A stretch of DNA of 25,818 nucleotides from Fibrobacterota bacterium (GCA_023436145.1 JAEZKP010000015.1:1-25818), one strand, 5' to 3'. Positions 13,980 to 22,998 are shown, counted from the stretch's first letter. The notes: a model not told the origin generated them from the sequence alone. Program-made: numbers and translations.

Positions 13980-14784
13980 AGAAACCTCCTTCAAGATGGT
14001 AAATTGATCCTCTGCATTTGTCCCAATGCAGTCTACTATAGATTAAAGCATATCCACTCAAAGTAACCTGTTAGCTTGATTTGAGAGTCTATTAATAAAC
14101 ACTGGTAAATTGAATAATAGTCAATTTTTTTGAACGTCGAAGCGCAGGAAATGCAAATGGAACCCTTGTGCAAACTACTGAAGAATTGACATGTGGAACC
14201 ATATGCACTGTTACGATATGTTACGATGCAATGAATGTGCCGGATTGTTCATGATTGAACGAGAAGGGATTTGGCTTTATCAATTCTAAGGGAATGCATA
14301 ATGGAGTCTTCTATCCACAGATCAATTTAGCCGTTTGTTGCAGGATAGGGAATTTCTTTGCAGATTTGGTGTTGCAGTTCACTACCACACCATAAAAAAA
14401 ACTCATACAAAAGACTTTTCCAAATTTGCGGAATTTAGCCACCTTTTAAACAGATTATTACTTTAGCGAGTTCACTCATTTTTCTTTACACTAATTTCTA
14501 AGCGCTTAAAAATAAGGGGCTTGTTTCGTGTATATTCGAGTCATAATCTTATTCTATTCGTGTGATTCGTGTTACCTCTGAGTTGTATTGTATAAAGGAA
14601 CACGAATAACTCGAATAAGGAAACACTATTGCACACGAATACATTGATTCTTAACATGTTTTTTCATATTCGTGCATATTCCAGGTGGAGTGATTAGGAC
14701 CACCCTGGTTAAACGCTCACACGAACAGCTATTTTGTCAAATTTTCTGAAGTCCTGTGGAATGATAGCGGTTGCAGTTCTTTTT
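13980..14784. other. Long intergenic region with short repeats
   Basis: About 800 bases without a supported gene on either strand. It holds the leader of the outer-membrane protein gene (to ~14130), a direct repeat GTTACGAT at 14210-14217 and 14220-14227, an AT-rich middle, and from ~14520 an array of ATTCGTGT/ACACGAAT repeats. No tRNA or small RNA could be recognised. Confidence 0.5.
14524..14675. repeat. ATTCGTG-type inverted intergenic repeat
   Basis: ATTCGTGT occurs at 14556-14563 and 14565-14572, and its complement ACACGAAT at 14600-14607 and 14633-14640, with further variants TTCGTGTA (near 14525) and ATTCGTGC (near 14669). The block CTTATTC..ATTCGTGTT pairs imperfectly with AACACGAATAACTCGAATAAG around a ~27-base centre, so a hairpin can form. 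It resembles the degenerate intergenic repeats seen in other repeat-rich genomes. Confidence 0.6.
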
Positions 14785-15708
14785 TCAGGCCGGACTCACC
14801 AAAACCATAAACAACCACATTAACACAAAGCTGATAATCATAGTAAAATTAGCGATCGTGCCGGTTATGTTGGCATCATATTCAAATTCAACAGAGTAGG
14901 GGATAATCGCCATGCCTGCAGGAAGCAGTAAACCTATAAAAATAACCGATCGATACAAGTGCGAAAAGGGGAGAAAAAGGTAGAGAAGTAAACCAACTGC
15001 AAATCCAGCAATGTATCGCAATCCCAACACCTTAGCGATAAGTTTCCAACCCGATGATTCAAAATTGAACCTAAGTGTCAATCCCAGTACAATTAGCGCC
15101 ATACCGGTATTGGCTTGTGAGAGAACATTGAGCACATCAGAAGGAAAGCCAGAAAAACGTAATCCGGATAGATTCATAAAAATTGCAATCAGGTAACTCA
15201 TGAAAGGAATAGATGTAGCAAACAAGGTAAGTAGTTCTGCAAGGGTCAGTTTTTTTCCAGCCCTGTTACCAGAATACATGTATCCCAGGAAATAACTCAA
15301 ACCAAAAACTACGAATGCGTTACCAAAGTCAAGCATTGCCATTATAGACAGACCAGATGAACCAAAAAGGCCGGAAATAATTGGATATGCAAAAAGACCA
15401 ATATTAAATCCCACAGAACACATCCGTGAGATTCCTTTGTTACAGTGTATCTCGTTTTTAAACAGTAACCCTGAAAGACTTGAAACGAAAACTGAGTGGA
15501 GTAAACAGATCAGCGGGGCCAGAAAAAGCGAAAAATCAAGTTTTATCGTACTGATTGTCTGAAGAATAAGTGCTGGAAGTGTGATATTTATTATGATTCG
15601 GGACAGGGATTTTCCATGCTCGCTTGACAGTACACCCACTTTTTTCAGCAGAAAACCTATGGCTACTATTGTCAGTGTTTTTAGAAAGATATAATTAAAT
15701 TCATTCAT
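14785..15708 (-). CDS. AEC-family (auxin efflux carrier/malate permease type) transporter
   Basis: An inner-membrane carrier of about 307 residues from ATG 15708 (an upstream in-frame TTG at 15720 is the alternative). Ten hydrophobic segments in two repeats of five are visible. N-terminal features are TLTIVAIGFLLKKVGVLSSEHGKSLSRIIINITLPALIL, a typical AEC opening with the helix-breaking NITLPALIL, and in the second half NVLSQANTGMALIVLGLTL and GLLLPAGMAIIPYSVEF, the counterpart repeat. The family exports or exchanges small organic acids and auxin-like compounds; the substrate here is unknown. It is separated from the fusion gene by 255 bases and is probably transcribed alone. Confidence 0.9.
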   Translation of the reverse strand: MNEFNYIFLKTLTIVAIGFLLKKVGVLSSEHGKSLSRIIINITLPALILQTISTIKLDFSLFLAPLICLLHSVFVSSLSGLLFKNEIHCNKGISRMCSVGFNIGLFAYPIISGLFGSSGLSIMAMLDFGNAFVVFGLSYFLGYMYSGNRAGKKLTLAELLTLFATSIPFMSYLIAIFMNLSGLRFSGFPSDVLNVLSQANTGMALIVLGLTLRFNFESSGWKLIAKVLGLRYIAGFAVGLLLYLFLPFSHLYRSVIFIGLLLPAGMAIIPYSVEFEYDANITGTIANFTMIISFVLMWLFMVLVSPA

Positions 15709-15802
15709 AATTTGCTGCAATATCAGTCGTGTGCGGTAAATTTGACTTGTATCTGATGTTGCCCTAAAACGCTCTTTCTCTTTGTGACTATACTTGTTGC
15801 AC

Positions 15803-15812
15803 GGGTCGACCC
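15803..15812. other. Short palindrome GGGTCGACCC
   Basis: A perfect 10-base palindrome about 95 bases upstream of the AEC start, followed by GAAGGATTTTTTTTATT. Without a loop it cannot be a terminator; it could be an operator for the AEC gene or chance. Confidence 0.2.
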
Positions 15813-15919
15813 TGAAGGATTTTTTTTATTGCCCGGAGTCTATTAGAATAAACTATCGTTAAGCCATTTAATATAAATTAATGATGAATGTATGATCTCG
15901 AAATTGAGGTGCTCAAGAC

Positions 15920-15949
15920 AAGAACCACAACTTATACGTTGAGGTTCTT
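15920..15949. other. Hairpin after the acyl-synthetase fusion gene
   Basis: AAGAACC pairs with GGTTCTT, with an inner AAC/GTT around TTATAC. It lies 14 bases beyond the stop of the minus-strand fusion gene. There is no U-tract in either direction, so it may protect the mRNA 3' end or act as a weak terminator. Confidence 0.35.
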
Positions 15950-15963
15950 ATTACGAGGAAACA

Positions 15964-18639
15964 TCACATGTTTAAAATAAGCGAACGCACATGTTCGGTC
16001 ATATCATCGGCAGTAGAGCTGTTATTAAGAATTCCTGAATAGACAAGCCCATCCCAGGTCACTGGTTTTCCAAATATAACTCCATTTGATCCCTGTTCGA
16101 GCGTCCTTTGATTAGAGTTAAGGTGTGCCGGACCGATAATCTTTACTGGTACTATCGCCGCCCCTGTCTCCCGCGCTAATAACCCGATTCCTGATTTAAA
16201 CTGTCCGAGTCTGCCGTTTTTATTCATCGCACCTTCGGGAAATAAAATAAGATGACGATTGTTACGGATAACCGACAGATAAATCTTTAGCATTTCTATA
16301 GGATCACCGTATTTCTCTAACTTAATCATATTCTTGCGATGAAAAACGTAAGGGAATGCAGGATAATCACTTGTTTCCTTATCCGCAAGAAAATATGTAC
16401 TGCCTTTTAAATGTGATGGTAATGAATTAAGAATCCAGAAAAGATCCATCGTATGTGCATGATTGGATGCAAAAATCATGGGGTTTGAACTTACTTTGAG
16501 GTTTTCTGCTCCAAATTTTTTTACATTATAAACTATTCTTGAAAATCTGGAGATAAGCGGTCCGGAGAAGTCATTCCCGGATGGGAAATTTACCACTTGG
16601 AGGTTATCGGTCAGTATCCTCTCCTTGAGTCCAATTATTCTTTCCGCAGATGGGTTCTTTTTGCTAAGCGTATGCTCTCTAACCAGAGTTGCCAAATCAC
16701 CTACCGACTCCATTTTGTCAAACACATCATCAGGGATTGTGATGGAAAAGCGGCGCTCTATCTGGCTTAAAAGCTCGATTCTTTTAAGTGAATCCAACCC
16801 CAGATCGATTTCCAGGTGAGATCTGGGATTAATGATACGGGGATCAATTTTGGGGGACCCTAAAACGATACTGCCAATCACTCCTGTATACTCCACAGTC
16901 TCCATTAATGCCATTTCCATCACTGAAAGCTGCTCTTCTGTGATCTCCCGGTTCGCAGATTTACGTCTAATGGAGTTGTACATTTTCTTAAGCTCCATTT
17001 TTTTAAGCTTGCGGGTAGTGGTTCTGGGAAGAGGTGTGTAAACAGTAATGAAGTCACTTATCCGCCGGTAAACCGGAAGGCTCTTTCCCATTCTGACAAG
17101 CTCATCATAGATGATGTCGGTAGCCTGGGAGATAGAATGGTTTTTGCGAATCTCTTTTGAAGGGACAATTGCTGCTGCAACGATTTCACCTTCTTTCTGG
17201 CTGACCCCGAAAATCCCGATCTCCTCAATAAGGGGAGAGGTACCATAATAATCTTCCAGCTCATCGGGATATACATTTTTGCCACTATCAAGTACTATAA
17301 CATCCTTTTTTCTTCCGGAAATAATAAGGAAATTATCCTTATCCAAACGCCCCAGATCACCGGTGTGAAACCACCCCTGATCATCAAAAACCTGACTTGT
17401 CAATTCTTGGTCTTTGTAATAACCCTGGAAAACACAACTTCCCCGTAAACAAACTTCCCCAATCCCGGATTCATCAGGATCAGAGATTCTTATTTCATTT
17501 TCAGGAAGAGCCGGACCAACAGAACCTAGCCGGGGGTCTTCATCAGGGCAAACAGTGATAGGACCGTAGGTCTCGGTAAGCCCGTATCCTTCAAGTATGT
17601 TAAAGCCCATATGACGAAATCCGTTCCAGTACTTTTTATTAAGAGCAGCCCCACCGGAAATAATCAAACGAAGCTTGCCACCAAAGCCTTTATGAACACT
17701 GGAGAAAAGACCTCGGCGAAACCCGTTCCCCAGAGTGTCTCCTGCTGTTGCGGAGATGGTTTTCAGTCCGGTAAACACAGTACTGACCAAAGGACCCTTT
17801 TTCTTTACATTGTGCATGATGCTTTCGTAAAAGAGCGCAATCATTTTGGGGACAGCAGGAAGAATAGTAACCCCTTTTTCTTTGAGAGCTTCAAGAATAA
17901 GGGGGCCTTTTATGTAAGGGACAACTACCAGATCCAGCCCGGAAGTCAGAGCTGCAGCAATACAGGCAGCAGAACCAAAAACATGATGAAGAGGAAGAAC
18001 TGCACACATAGTGTCACCTGCCCCCGCTCTCATCCTGGGAATACCATGACGGCTGATGGCAGTAAAATTCTTCTGTGTCAGTACCACCCCTTTGGCTTTA
18101 CCTGTAGTTCCAGAGGTGAAAATGATAACCATAGGATCATCCGGTTTGAATATGGGCAAAAAAGCTTCCTTCTCTTCATTACCGGATTTTAAATAATCCT
18201 CGAAGATGGGTTCTTTGCCATCCGATTTATTGTCCAGAACCACTATCTTTTCCAGATGATCATATTTATCTTTAAGCGTTCTAAAAAGATTTAGAAATAC
18301 TCTCGAGCAAAAAACCACTTTCGATTCGGTAACCGATAGAATCGACTCGATCTCTGATGACGGAATACCAGGGTCAACCGGAACAGTACAGGCCCCGGTC
18401 AAGATTATTGCATTATAGGCAATAATCCATTCAGGTGAGTTTTCACCAATGACTATGGCGTTAGTACCTTTTTTGAGACCCTGTTTTTTGAGTGCAGAAC
18501 TTAGACGATTCAAATCTTTGTGAAAATCACTGTAACTCCAGCTCAAATACTTTCCATCCCGTTTTATATGCAGACAGGGACGTTGAGAATGTTTTAGAAC
18601 CGATTGATGCAGTAGATCAACATAGACATTTTCATTCAT
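15964..18639 (-). CDS. Fusion: acyl-CoA/ACP synthetase - acyl carrier protein - PlsC acyltransferase
   Basis: An 891-residue three-domain enzyme. Residues ~1-555: AMP-forming acyl-activating domain with P-loop FTSGTTGKAKG (174-184), YGLTE (352-356), HTGD (425-428), GRKKDVIVLDSGKNVYPDELE (442-462) and the C-terminal catalytic lysine region TRKLKK near 544. Residues ~570-660: acyl carrier domain with DLGLDSLKR, Ser617 carrying phosphopantetheine. Residues ~690-891: glycerophospholipid acyltransferase with NHAHTMD (HX4D, 727-732) and LFPEG (799-803). Together they suggest activation of a fatty acid, loading onto the built-in carrier and transfer to a lysophospholipid or similar acceptor. E. coli Aas has the reverse order and no carrier domain. 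GAGG precedes the ATG. An MFS carrier gene lies upstream on the same strand. Confidence 0.9.
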   Translation of the reverse strand: MNENVYVDLLHQSVLKHSQRPCLHIKRDGKYLSWSYSDFHKDLNRLSSALKKQGLKKGTNAIVIGENSPEWIIAYNAIILTGACTVPVDPGIPSSEIESILSVTESKVVFCSRVFLNLFRTLKDKYDHLEKIVVLDNKSDGKEPIFEDYLKSGNEEKEAFLPIFKPDDPMVIIFTSGTTGKAKGVVLTQKNFTAISRHGIPRMRAGAGDTMCAVLPLHHVFGSAACIAAALTSGLDLVVVPYIKGPLILEALKEKGVTILPAVPKMIALFYESIMHNVKKKGPLVSTVFTGLKTISATAGDTLGNGFRRGLFSSVHKGFGGKLRLIISGGAALNKKYWNGFRHMGFNILEGYGLTETYGPITVCPDEDPRLGSVGPALPENEIRISDPDESGIGEVCLRGSCVFQGYYKDQELTSQVFDDQGWFHTGDLGRLDKDNFLIISGRKKDVIVLDSGKNVYPDELEDYYGTSPLIEEIGIFGVSQKEGEIVAAAIVPSKEIRKNHSISQATDIIYDELVRMGKSLPVYRRISDFITVYTPLPRTTTRKLKKMELKKMYNSIRRKSANREITEEQLSVMEMALMETVEYTGVIGSIVLGSPKIDPRIINPRSHLEIDLGLDSLKRIELLSQIERRFSITIPDDVFDKMESVGDLATLVREHTLSKKNPSAERIIGLKERILTDNLQVVNFPSGNDFSGPLISRFSRIVYNVKKFGAENLKVSSNPMIFASNHAHTMDLFWILNSLPSHLKGSTYFLADKETSDYPAFPYVFHRKNMIKLEKYGDPIEMLKIYLSVIRNNRHLILFPEGAMNKNGRLGQFKSGIGLLARETGAAIVPVKIIGPAHLNSNQRTLEQGSNGVIFGKPVTWDGLVYSGILNNSSTADDMTEHVRSLILNM

Positions 18640-18911
18640 AATACCTCATTTAAGCTGCTCAACCAGCTATCCAGCATTTCCGGTTAAAAAAATCATTAAA
18701 ATAAATACTTTTCGTAACCAGTTCTATTTTTTTTATTAAACAATATCCAGTCCAATTTACATAATGATGGCCTTCAGATTACGTTTAGAGCCGGGCAATT
18801 ATTATCAGTCAGCATTTTTCTTTTTATCCTGATATAGGCTTTAATACAGGAGTTTTTAAAGAAAAACTGTTCTTCAGAGCAGGTGATTTGAAGCGCGTAA
18901 TAAGAGGTTTA
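18640..18911. other. Gap between MFS gene and fusion gene
   Basis: 272 bases, AT-rich, with no gene. It holds the leader of the fusion gene, including GTAACC near 18715 (GGTTAC on the minus strand). No clear terminator for the MFS gene was seen, so read-through from MFS into the fusion gene is possible, although the gap is large for an operon. Confidence 0.4.
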
Positions 18912-20129
18912 TCAAAGTTTTAAATCTGCCGTAGAGACCGGGAGGATCTTCTGCTCCTGCGTGAACAAAAGAATCCCACTAAAACCAGCAATCGAAAACA
19001 GCAGTGGTACAAACCAGAATCTGGAGAAATCAATCTGATTAACCCCTGTTGAAGACAAATCTGCTGTGATACCGGCTAAAAGATTCCCGGTGAATCCACC
19101 AACGCTGCTTATCATGGCAAATAACTGATGAGCTCCTGCACGGGAGAATTTATCACACCTGGTGTCTAGAAACATGGTTAGTGGAATAAAGAAATAAGCA
19201 TAGGTAAGTCCATGAAGACCAATGCCCAGATATAACAGATCTCTGTTGCCGGATAAAAAGATGAAAAAACGGCTTATCTCAAAGAATGCACCTAAGAGTA
19301 AGGTCTTTTTTAAACCGAATTTTTTTAAGGCAAGCCCAAGCAGTCCCAGACCAAGAATTTCCGGAATTTGCCCGACACTAAGAATAGGCAGGATCTGTCG
19401 GTCCTCGTATCCCAGATTTTTTAAAAATGGGGCTCCTCCAAACATGTAGTAACGGTCTGCAAAAGTAATCAGTATACTCAGCAGGGACACAATAAGTATC
19501 TCCGGCTGCAAAATAACTCTCAATGAATCTTTAGGAATCAGCATTACCCGGGTATTGTTGCGCTTGAGCCCAACTGGTAAAGTGAGAGCGTAAAGAGCTG
19601 TTATAACCGAAGATAGTGCGGAAAGTTCAAGCGCACTGCGAAGCGTTTCTGACTGTATCGAAAGTCCTTTTGCCGACCAAAGAAAACTGAAAACCCATGC
19701 AGCCATAAACCATCCGAAAGTCCCCCAAAGACGTATACCTCCAAACTTTTTAACCGCATCAGGTGCGTGATGAAAAGTGATAGCCGTGGTAAGCGCCATT
19801 GCGGGTCCGGTAATTAGTCCGTAAATAAGATAATAGAGCAGCACTGGTATAAATTCTGTCTGAAAGTAAAGTCCAATCATTGCCAATGCTCCGGCGATAT
19901 TACAGATTATCAGTAATCGTTCTGCACTTACAAGCCTGTCGGCAATAAAAGAGGAGATCACTGGTGCGAAAAATGCCGGAAGTGCAGACATGGCCAAAAT
20001 GATACCACACTGTGCACCGGAGAAATGGAGGCAATCTTTCATGTAAAGGCTGAAAACCGGCATGGTGCAGCCAAATACAAAAAACTGAAGAAACATCATT
20101 ACGGAAAGGCGAAGGTATTTAAAACGCAT
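18912..20129 (-). CDS. MFS transporter, nucleoside:H+ symporter/MFS_1-like type
   Basis: A 405-residue inner-membrane protein with twelve predicted helices in two halves. It opens with RFKYLRLSVMMFLQFFVFGCTMPVFSLYM and carries KKFGGIRLWGTFGWFMAAW before helix 5, the RLWGT.GW motif typical of the NupG-like nucleoside symporter branch and related MFS_1-like proteins. The second half has DRYYMFGGAPFLKNLGY and GQIPEILGLGLLGLALKKFGLKKTL. Substrate is unknown: family likeness says nucleoside or sugar-like solute, while its place before an Aas-like fusion gene would also allow a lysophospholipid carrier role as for LplT; the sequence alone does not decide. A plausible promoter lies at 20164-20193. 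Confidence 0.85.
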   Translation of the reverse strand: MRFKYLRLSVMMFLQFFVFGCTMPVFSLYMKDCLHFSGAQCGIILAMSALPAFFAPVISSFIADRLVSAERLLIICNIAGALAMIGLYFQTEFIPVLLYYLIYGLITGPAMALTTAITFHHAPDAVKKFGGIRLWGTFGWFMAAWVFSFLWSAKGLSIQSETLRSALELSALSSVITALYALTLPVGLKRNNTRVMLIPKDSLRVILQPEILIVSLLSILITFADRYYMFGGAPFLKNLGYEDRQILPILSVGQIPEILGLGLLGLALKKFGLKKTLLLGAFFEISRFFIFLSGNRDLLYLGIGLHGLTYAYFFIPLTMFLDTRCDKFSRAGAHQLFAMISSVGGFTGNLLAGITADLSSTGVNQIDFSRFWFVPLLFSIAGFSGILLFTQEQKILPVSTADLKL

Positions 20130-20521
20130 AACTCTGGTTTCGAAATGAAATTAAAGGATCTTCAGTATACAATCTGAATTACCAGAAACGCAAATCTGAA
20201 AGAGTGTAAAAAAGGAGAAAGTCTATTAAGATTGAAAAAAGCTAAGTAAGTAACCCATTAAACATAGTATGAAATTTGGTATCTACTCAGTTCTTTTATA
20301 GAAACTAATATTCAATCGGAAAAAAAATTTATCAGAAAAAGACAATCTGATTCAATCAGGATGAAACATTCAAACGAACGAAATAAACAAACAAGGGTAG
20401 AGAATTCTTTTCCTTAATTCCGGTTTTTCACCTAGATATTTCTCAACAATTGTTTCTGAAAAAAAAATGTTATGAGATTTGGTATGCTGAGCAAGTTTTG
20501 ATGTAATTTAATTATGTAAAA
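20130..20521. other. AT-rich intergenic region
   Basis: About 390 bases with no gene on either strand. Contents seen: the MFS promoter, an AAGTAACC motif at 20248-20255, and the 13-base palindrome CTGATTCAATCAG at 20347-20359. No terminator with a proper T-run was found for the gene ending at 20522. Confidence 0.45.
20164..20193 (-). promoter_or_regulatory. Putative sigma-70-type promoter of the MFS gene
   Basis: On the minus strand TTGCGT and TATACT are separated by 18 bases; the -10 box ends 35 bases before the ATG at 20129. Confidence 0.4.
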
Positions 20522-21109
20522 TTATTTATTAACCGTATTCCAGATCTCTTTGAGTGCAGCAGAAAAGACATCTCTGGTAATACTTTCGGCATAGTTACTG
20601 GTATCCAGAGCAGTCTGAGAGTTTTCACTATCCACAATGAATTTACGGACACGATTGGTATCCATAGGATCGACCATGGTTACTTCAAGTTTGATTCTGG
20701 CATTGATTGTTTGGGTAAGAAAAGAGTTCTTTTCTAACAGAGAGAAATTCAAGATTTTCACCCTTATCAGGAAATTGGCTGAACTGGCATCGAAACAGAC
20801 AGCACTTTTACTTGTGAACAATTTGAAAAGTGAGTTTCTGAAAGCTTCCTCCAGGGTAGGGTTGCAGATGATTGGTGCTTTGGTTTTGATCCCGGTTCGG
20901 GTATAACCGATTATACCGGAATCCTGCCCAGCGACCAGATTTTCCACAGTGCTAACAAACCATCTGTTGGTGGTGGAAAAAGAGGGAAAAGAGTCAAAGT
21001 TGTGCACTGTAGGATCTATAAGATATTTCTCTTTTTTCACCCCGGCAGTCAGAATGCCTGGAAAAAGTATACAGAGAAGTACGGGTAGAAGATTTTTTAA
21101 TGACACCAT
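20522..21109 (-). CDS. Periplasmic protein of unknown function, ABC-auxiliary/YajG-like architecture
   Basis: A 195-residue protein with an N-terminal signal (VSLKNLLPVLLCILFPGILTAG); there is no lipobox cysteine at the cleavage region, so it is probably soluble or anchored by the uncleaved helix. The mature part has YLIDPTVHNFDSFP, then a helix LEEAFRNSLFKLFTSKSAVCFD, strands SANFLIRVKILNFSLLEKN, ARIKLEVTMVDP, and a C-terminal helix YAESITRDVFSAALKEIW. This order, a helix that pairs copies followed by long strands, recalls YajG and the auxiliary lipoproteins of lipid ABC transporters, but I cannot name the family. It lies 162 bases downstream of mazG and has its own leader with an AAGTAACC motif. 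Confidence 0.65.
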   Translation of the reverse strand: MVSLKNLLPVLLCILFPGILTAGVKKEKYLIDPTVHNFDSFPSFSTTNRWFVSTVENLVAGQDSGIIGYTRTGIKTKAPIICNPTLEEAFRNSLFKLFTSKSAVCFDASSANFLIRVKILNFSLLEKNSFLTQTINARIKLEVTMVDPMDTNRVRKFIVDSENSQTALDTSNYAESITRDVFSAALKEIWNTVNK

Positions 21110-21156
21110 TTGAATTAAAGAACTCCTGGAAATAAAAACCTGAATAGCTCCAATAA

Positions 21157-21171
21157 AAGTAACCTTTTTTC
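21157..21171 (-). promoter_or_regulatory. Repeated motif GAAAAAAGGTTACTT, copy 2
   Basis: Identical over 15 bases to 22999-23013, here about 48-62 bases upstream of the periplasmic protein gene starting at 21109. A TTGAAA overlaps its 5' end and could serve as a -35 box, but no good -10 box follows at the right distance. Confidence 0.35.
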
Positions 21172-21271
21172 AAGTACTAAAGCAAATCCCCAGCAAATTT
21201 CAGGCCCTGATGCAGCCAAAAGACGCTAATGTCAATAGTGGAAAAGAACCGGCAAGGGAGATGCTTTTGCC

Positions 21272-22051
21272 TTATCCCACGAATTTCTTTGATTCTTCCC
21301 AGTAAACATCCATCTGTTGCAATGTGGAGTTATGGATATCGAGTCCGCACTCTTTGAATTTATCTTCAATATATTTAAATCTGCGGATAAATTTACGGGT
21401 AGTATTTCTCACCGCATCTTCTGCACTAATATTATGATGACGTGCAACATTGACCAGAGCAAAAATGATATCTCCCAGTTCCTCGAAGGCATGTTCATGT
21501 TTACCGCTTACCAGTGCATCCCTGAACTCTTTTATCTCTTCCTCAACTTTGTCAAAAGCTGCGGCGGAATCGTTCCAGTCAAATCCCACCCGGGCAACTC
21601 TGCGCTGTACTTTTTCCGCACGGAATAGTGCTGGGAGTGCTTCAGGAATGTCATCCACGATGTACTTTCTATGTTCTTTACCTTTTTCAGCTTTTTTAAT
21701 TTTTTCCCAATTGTTTATAACTTCATTTGTAGAGGAAACTTCAACTGACCCAAAGACATGGGGATGACGTCTGATCAGTTTGTCGGAAATATCTCTGGCA
21801 ACATCGTTTATGTCAAATTTATTCTGTTCGTTAGCCATCTGTGCATGGAGAGCAATCTGAAGAAGCAGATCTCCCAATTCTTCTCTCATGTGCTCATAGT
21901 CTTTCTGTTCCACCGTTTCGAAAAATTCATAGAGCTCATCAAGAAAACAGCTGAGGATACTCTGGTGAGTCTGCTCCCGGTCCCAGGGACACCCATCAGG
22001 GCTCCTTAATTTACTTACAATATCAATTAAACGGTCGATCTGTTCGCTCAT
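21272..22051 (-). CDS. mazG: Nucleoside triphosphate pyrophosphohydrolase MazG
   Basis: A 259-residue cytosolic enzyme with two tandem MazG helical domains, hydrolysing (d)NTPs to NMP and pyrophosphate for pool cleaning. The N-terminal signature LRSPDGCPWDREQTHQS is diagnostic. Domain 1 metal-binding residues lie in LDELYEFFE (Glu39, Glu42) and REELGDLLLQIALHA (Glu57, Glu58, Asp61). Domain 2 has EEEIKEFRDAL and FEELGDIIFALVNVARH. The linker ..RAEKVQRRVARVGFDW is standard. Length matches the E. coli family (~263). AAAGGA precedes the ATG. It follows yciO by 41 bases on the same strand, probably in one transcript. Confidence 0.96.
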   Translation of the reverse strand: MSEQIDRLIDIVSKLRSPDGCPWDREQTHQSILSCFLDELYEFFETVEQKDYEHMREELGDLLLQIALHAQMANEQNKFDINDVARDISDKLIRRHPHVFGSVEVSSTNEVINNWEKIKKAEKGKEHRKYIVDDIPEALPALFRAEKVQRRVARVGFDWNDSAAAFDKVEEEIKEFRDALVSGKHEHAFEELGDIIFALVNVARHHNISAEDAVRNTTRKFIRRFKYIEDKFKECGLDIHNSTLQQMDVYWEESKKFVG

Positions 22052-22092
22052 GTATTATCCTTTGACTCTGATTATCGGTTATGAAGACACGA

Positions 22093-22701
22093 TTAAATGG
22101 TGAAAATTCCTTTGCCTTCTCTTAACACCACCGGGGAACTGTCAGTCAGGTCAATAACGGTTGATTCTGTGGGATCATCAAGAATACCTGCATCCAGCAT
22201 TACATCGACATCATTAAGAACCGCAGGGCGGATCTGCTCCGGATCTCCCACCAGTTCTCCTGGAATATTGATAGAAGTGTTAGCCAGAGGTTCACCTAGA
22301 AGTTCCACCAGCTCCCGGATCACAGTGCAATCCGGAATACGTATCCCCACAGTTTTCCTTTTAGGGCAGATCTTTTTAGGAACCAGATTGGTGGCATTAA
22401 GGATAAAGGTAAAGGGGCCGGGAAGATACCTTTTTAAGAGTTTGAAATGAGCATTGGAGAGGTGTGCATAGTCAGAAATCTGTGAAAAACTGCTGCAGAT
22501 GAAAGTGAATGAGCGCTGCTTGTCCTTTGCCAGCAATCTGCTGATTCGTTCGATAGCGTTTGGATTGCTGACACACGCACCCATTCCATACACTGTATCT
22601 GTGGGGTATACTGCTATACCGCCTTCATCTTTCAGGATTTTTACCACAGAATCAAGATATCTGCGCTGAGGATTAACCGGATGAACATTATAAATTATCA
22701 T
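22093..22701 (-). CDS. yciO: YciO/TsaC/Sua5-fold protein (YciO subfamily)
   Basis: A 202-residue YrdC-fold protein. Seen: an opening YNVHPVNPQRRYLDSVVKIL shared with E. coli YciO, IAVYPTDTVYGMG with the fold's first binding loop, the central KDKQRSFTFIC and LKRYLPGPFTFIL, the RKTVGIRIPD strand, LANTSINIPGE, and the terminal STVIDLTDSSPVVLREGKG. Relatives make threonylcarbamoyl-AMP for tRNA t6A (TsaC/Sua5); the YciO branch shares the fold, and its own role in t6A is uncertain. No other tsa gene is in the window. It is followed by mazG on the same strand. The ribosome site is weak (GAAAAG). Confidence 0.9.
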   Translation of the reverse strand: MIIYNVHPVNPQRRYLDSVVKILKDEGGIAVYPTDTVYGMGACVSNPNAIERISRLLAKDKQRSFTFICSSFSQISDYAHLSNAHFKLLKRYLPGPFTFILNATNLVPKKICPKRKTVGIRIPDCTVIRELVELLGEPLANTSINIPGELVGDPEQIRPAVLNDVDVMLDAGILDDPTESTVIDLTDSSPVVLREGKGIFTI

Positions 22702-22998
22702 AACTTTTCAGTACCCAAGTTCTATGTATAAAAAACAAATCCTTATAAAATACTATTGCAAAAAAGGAAAACTATGTACAAGTGACTTTCCTTTCGGGAA
22801 ATAAATGCCGGGATGTTTTAAAAAACGGGTCGGAATTATTACGTTTAAAATTGGCAAAAACTTGCATTTTAAGCGAAAAAAATGATAAGAGATAAAGATT
22901 TCACTTTTTTCAGGTCTGACTTTTGCAGAAGCGAAATAACAGCTTAACAGAGTCCGGATCTGGTGGCGATTTCTGGTTAAAGTATGAAAATGCATAAT

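Noticed and set aside
13980..13994. TTG at 13994 as start of the outer-membrane protein
   Set aside because: AAGGAGG lies inside that extension, five bases before ATG 13979, which gives a normal signal peptide.
14103..14240. TTGACA near 14187 as a promoter
   Set aside because: No -10 box occurs at 16-18 bases, and no gene follows on that strand.
14524..14675. Repeat cluster as a CRISPR array
   Set aside because: Units are only ~8-18 bases, unevenly spaced, in both orientations, without spacers of constant length and without cas genes.
15803..15840. GGGTCGACCC palindrome followed by a T-run as a terminator
   Set aside because: The palindrome has no loop and the T-run is eight bases away, so an intrinsic terminator cannot form.
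17611..18192. 193-codon + strand ORF inside the acyl-synthetase gene
   Set aside because: It is antisense to a well-conserved AMP-binding domain, has low-complexity content and no ribosome site.
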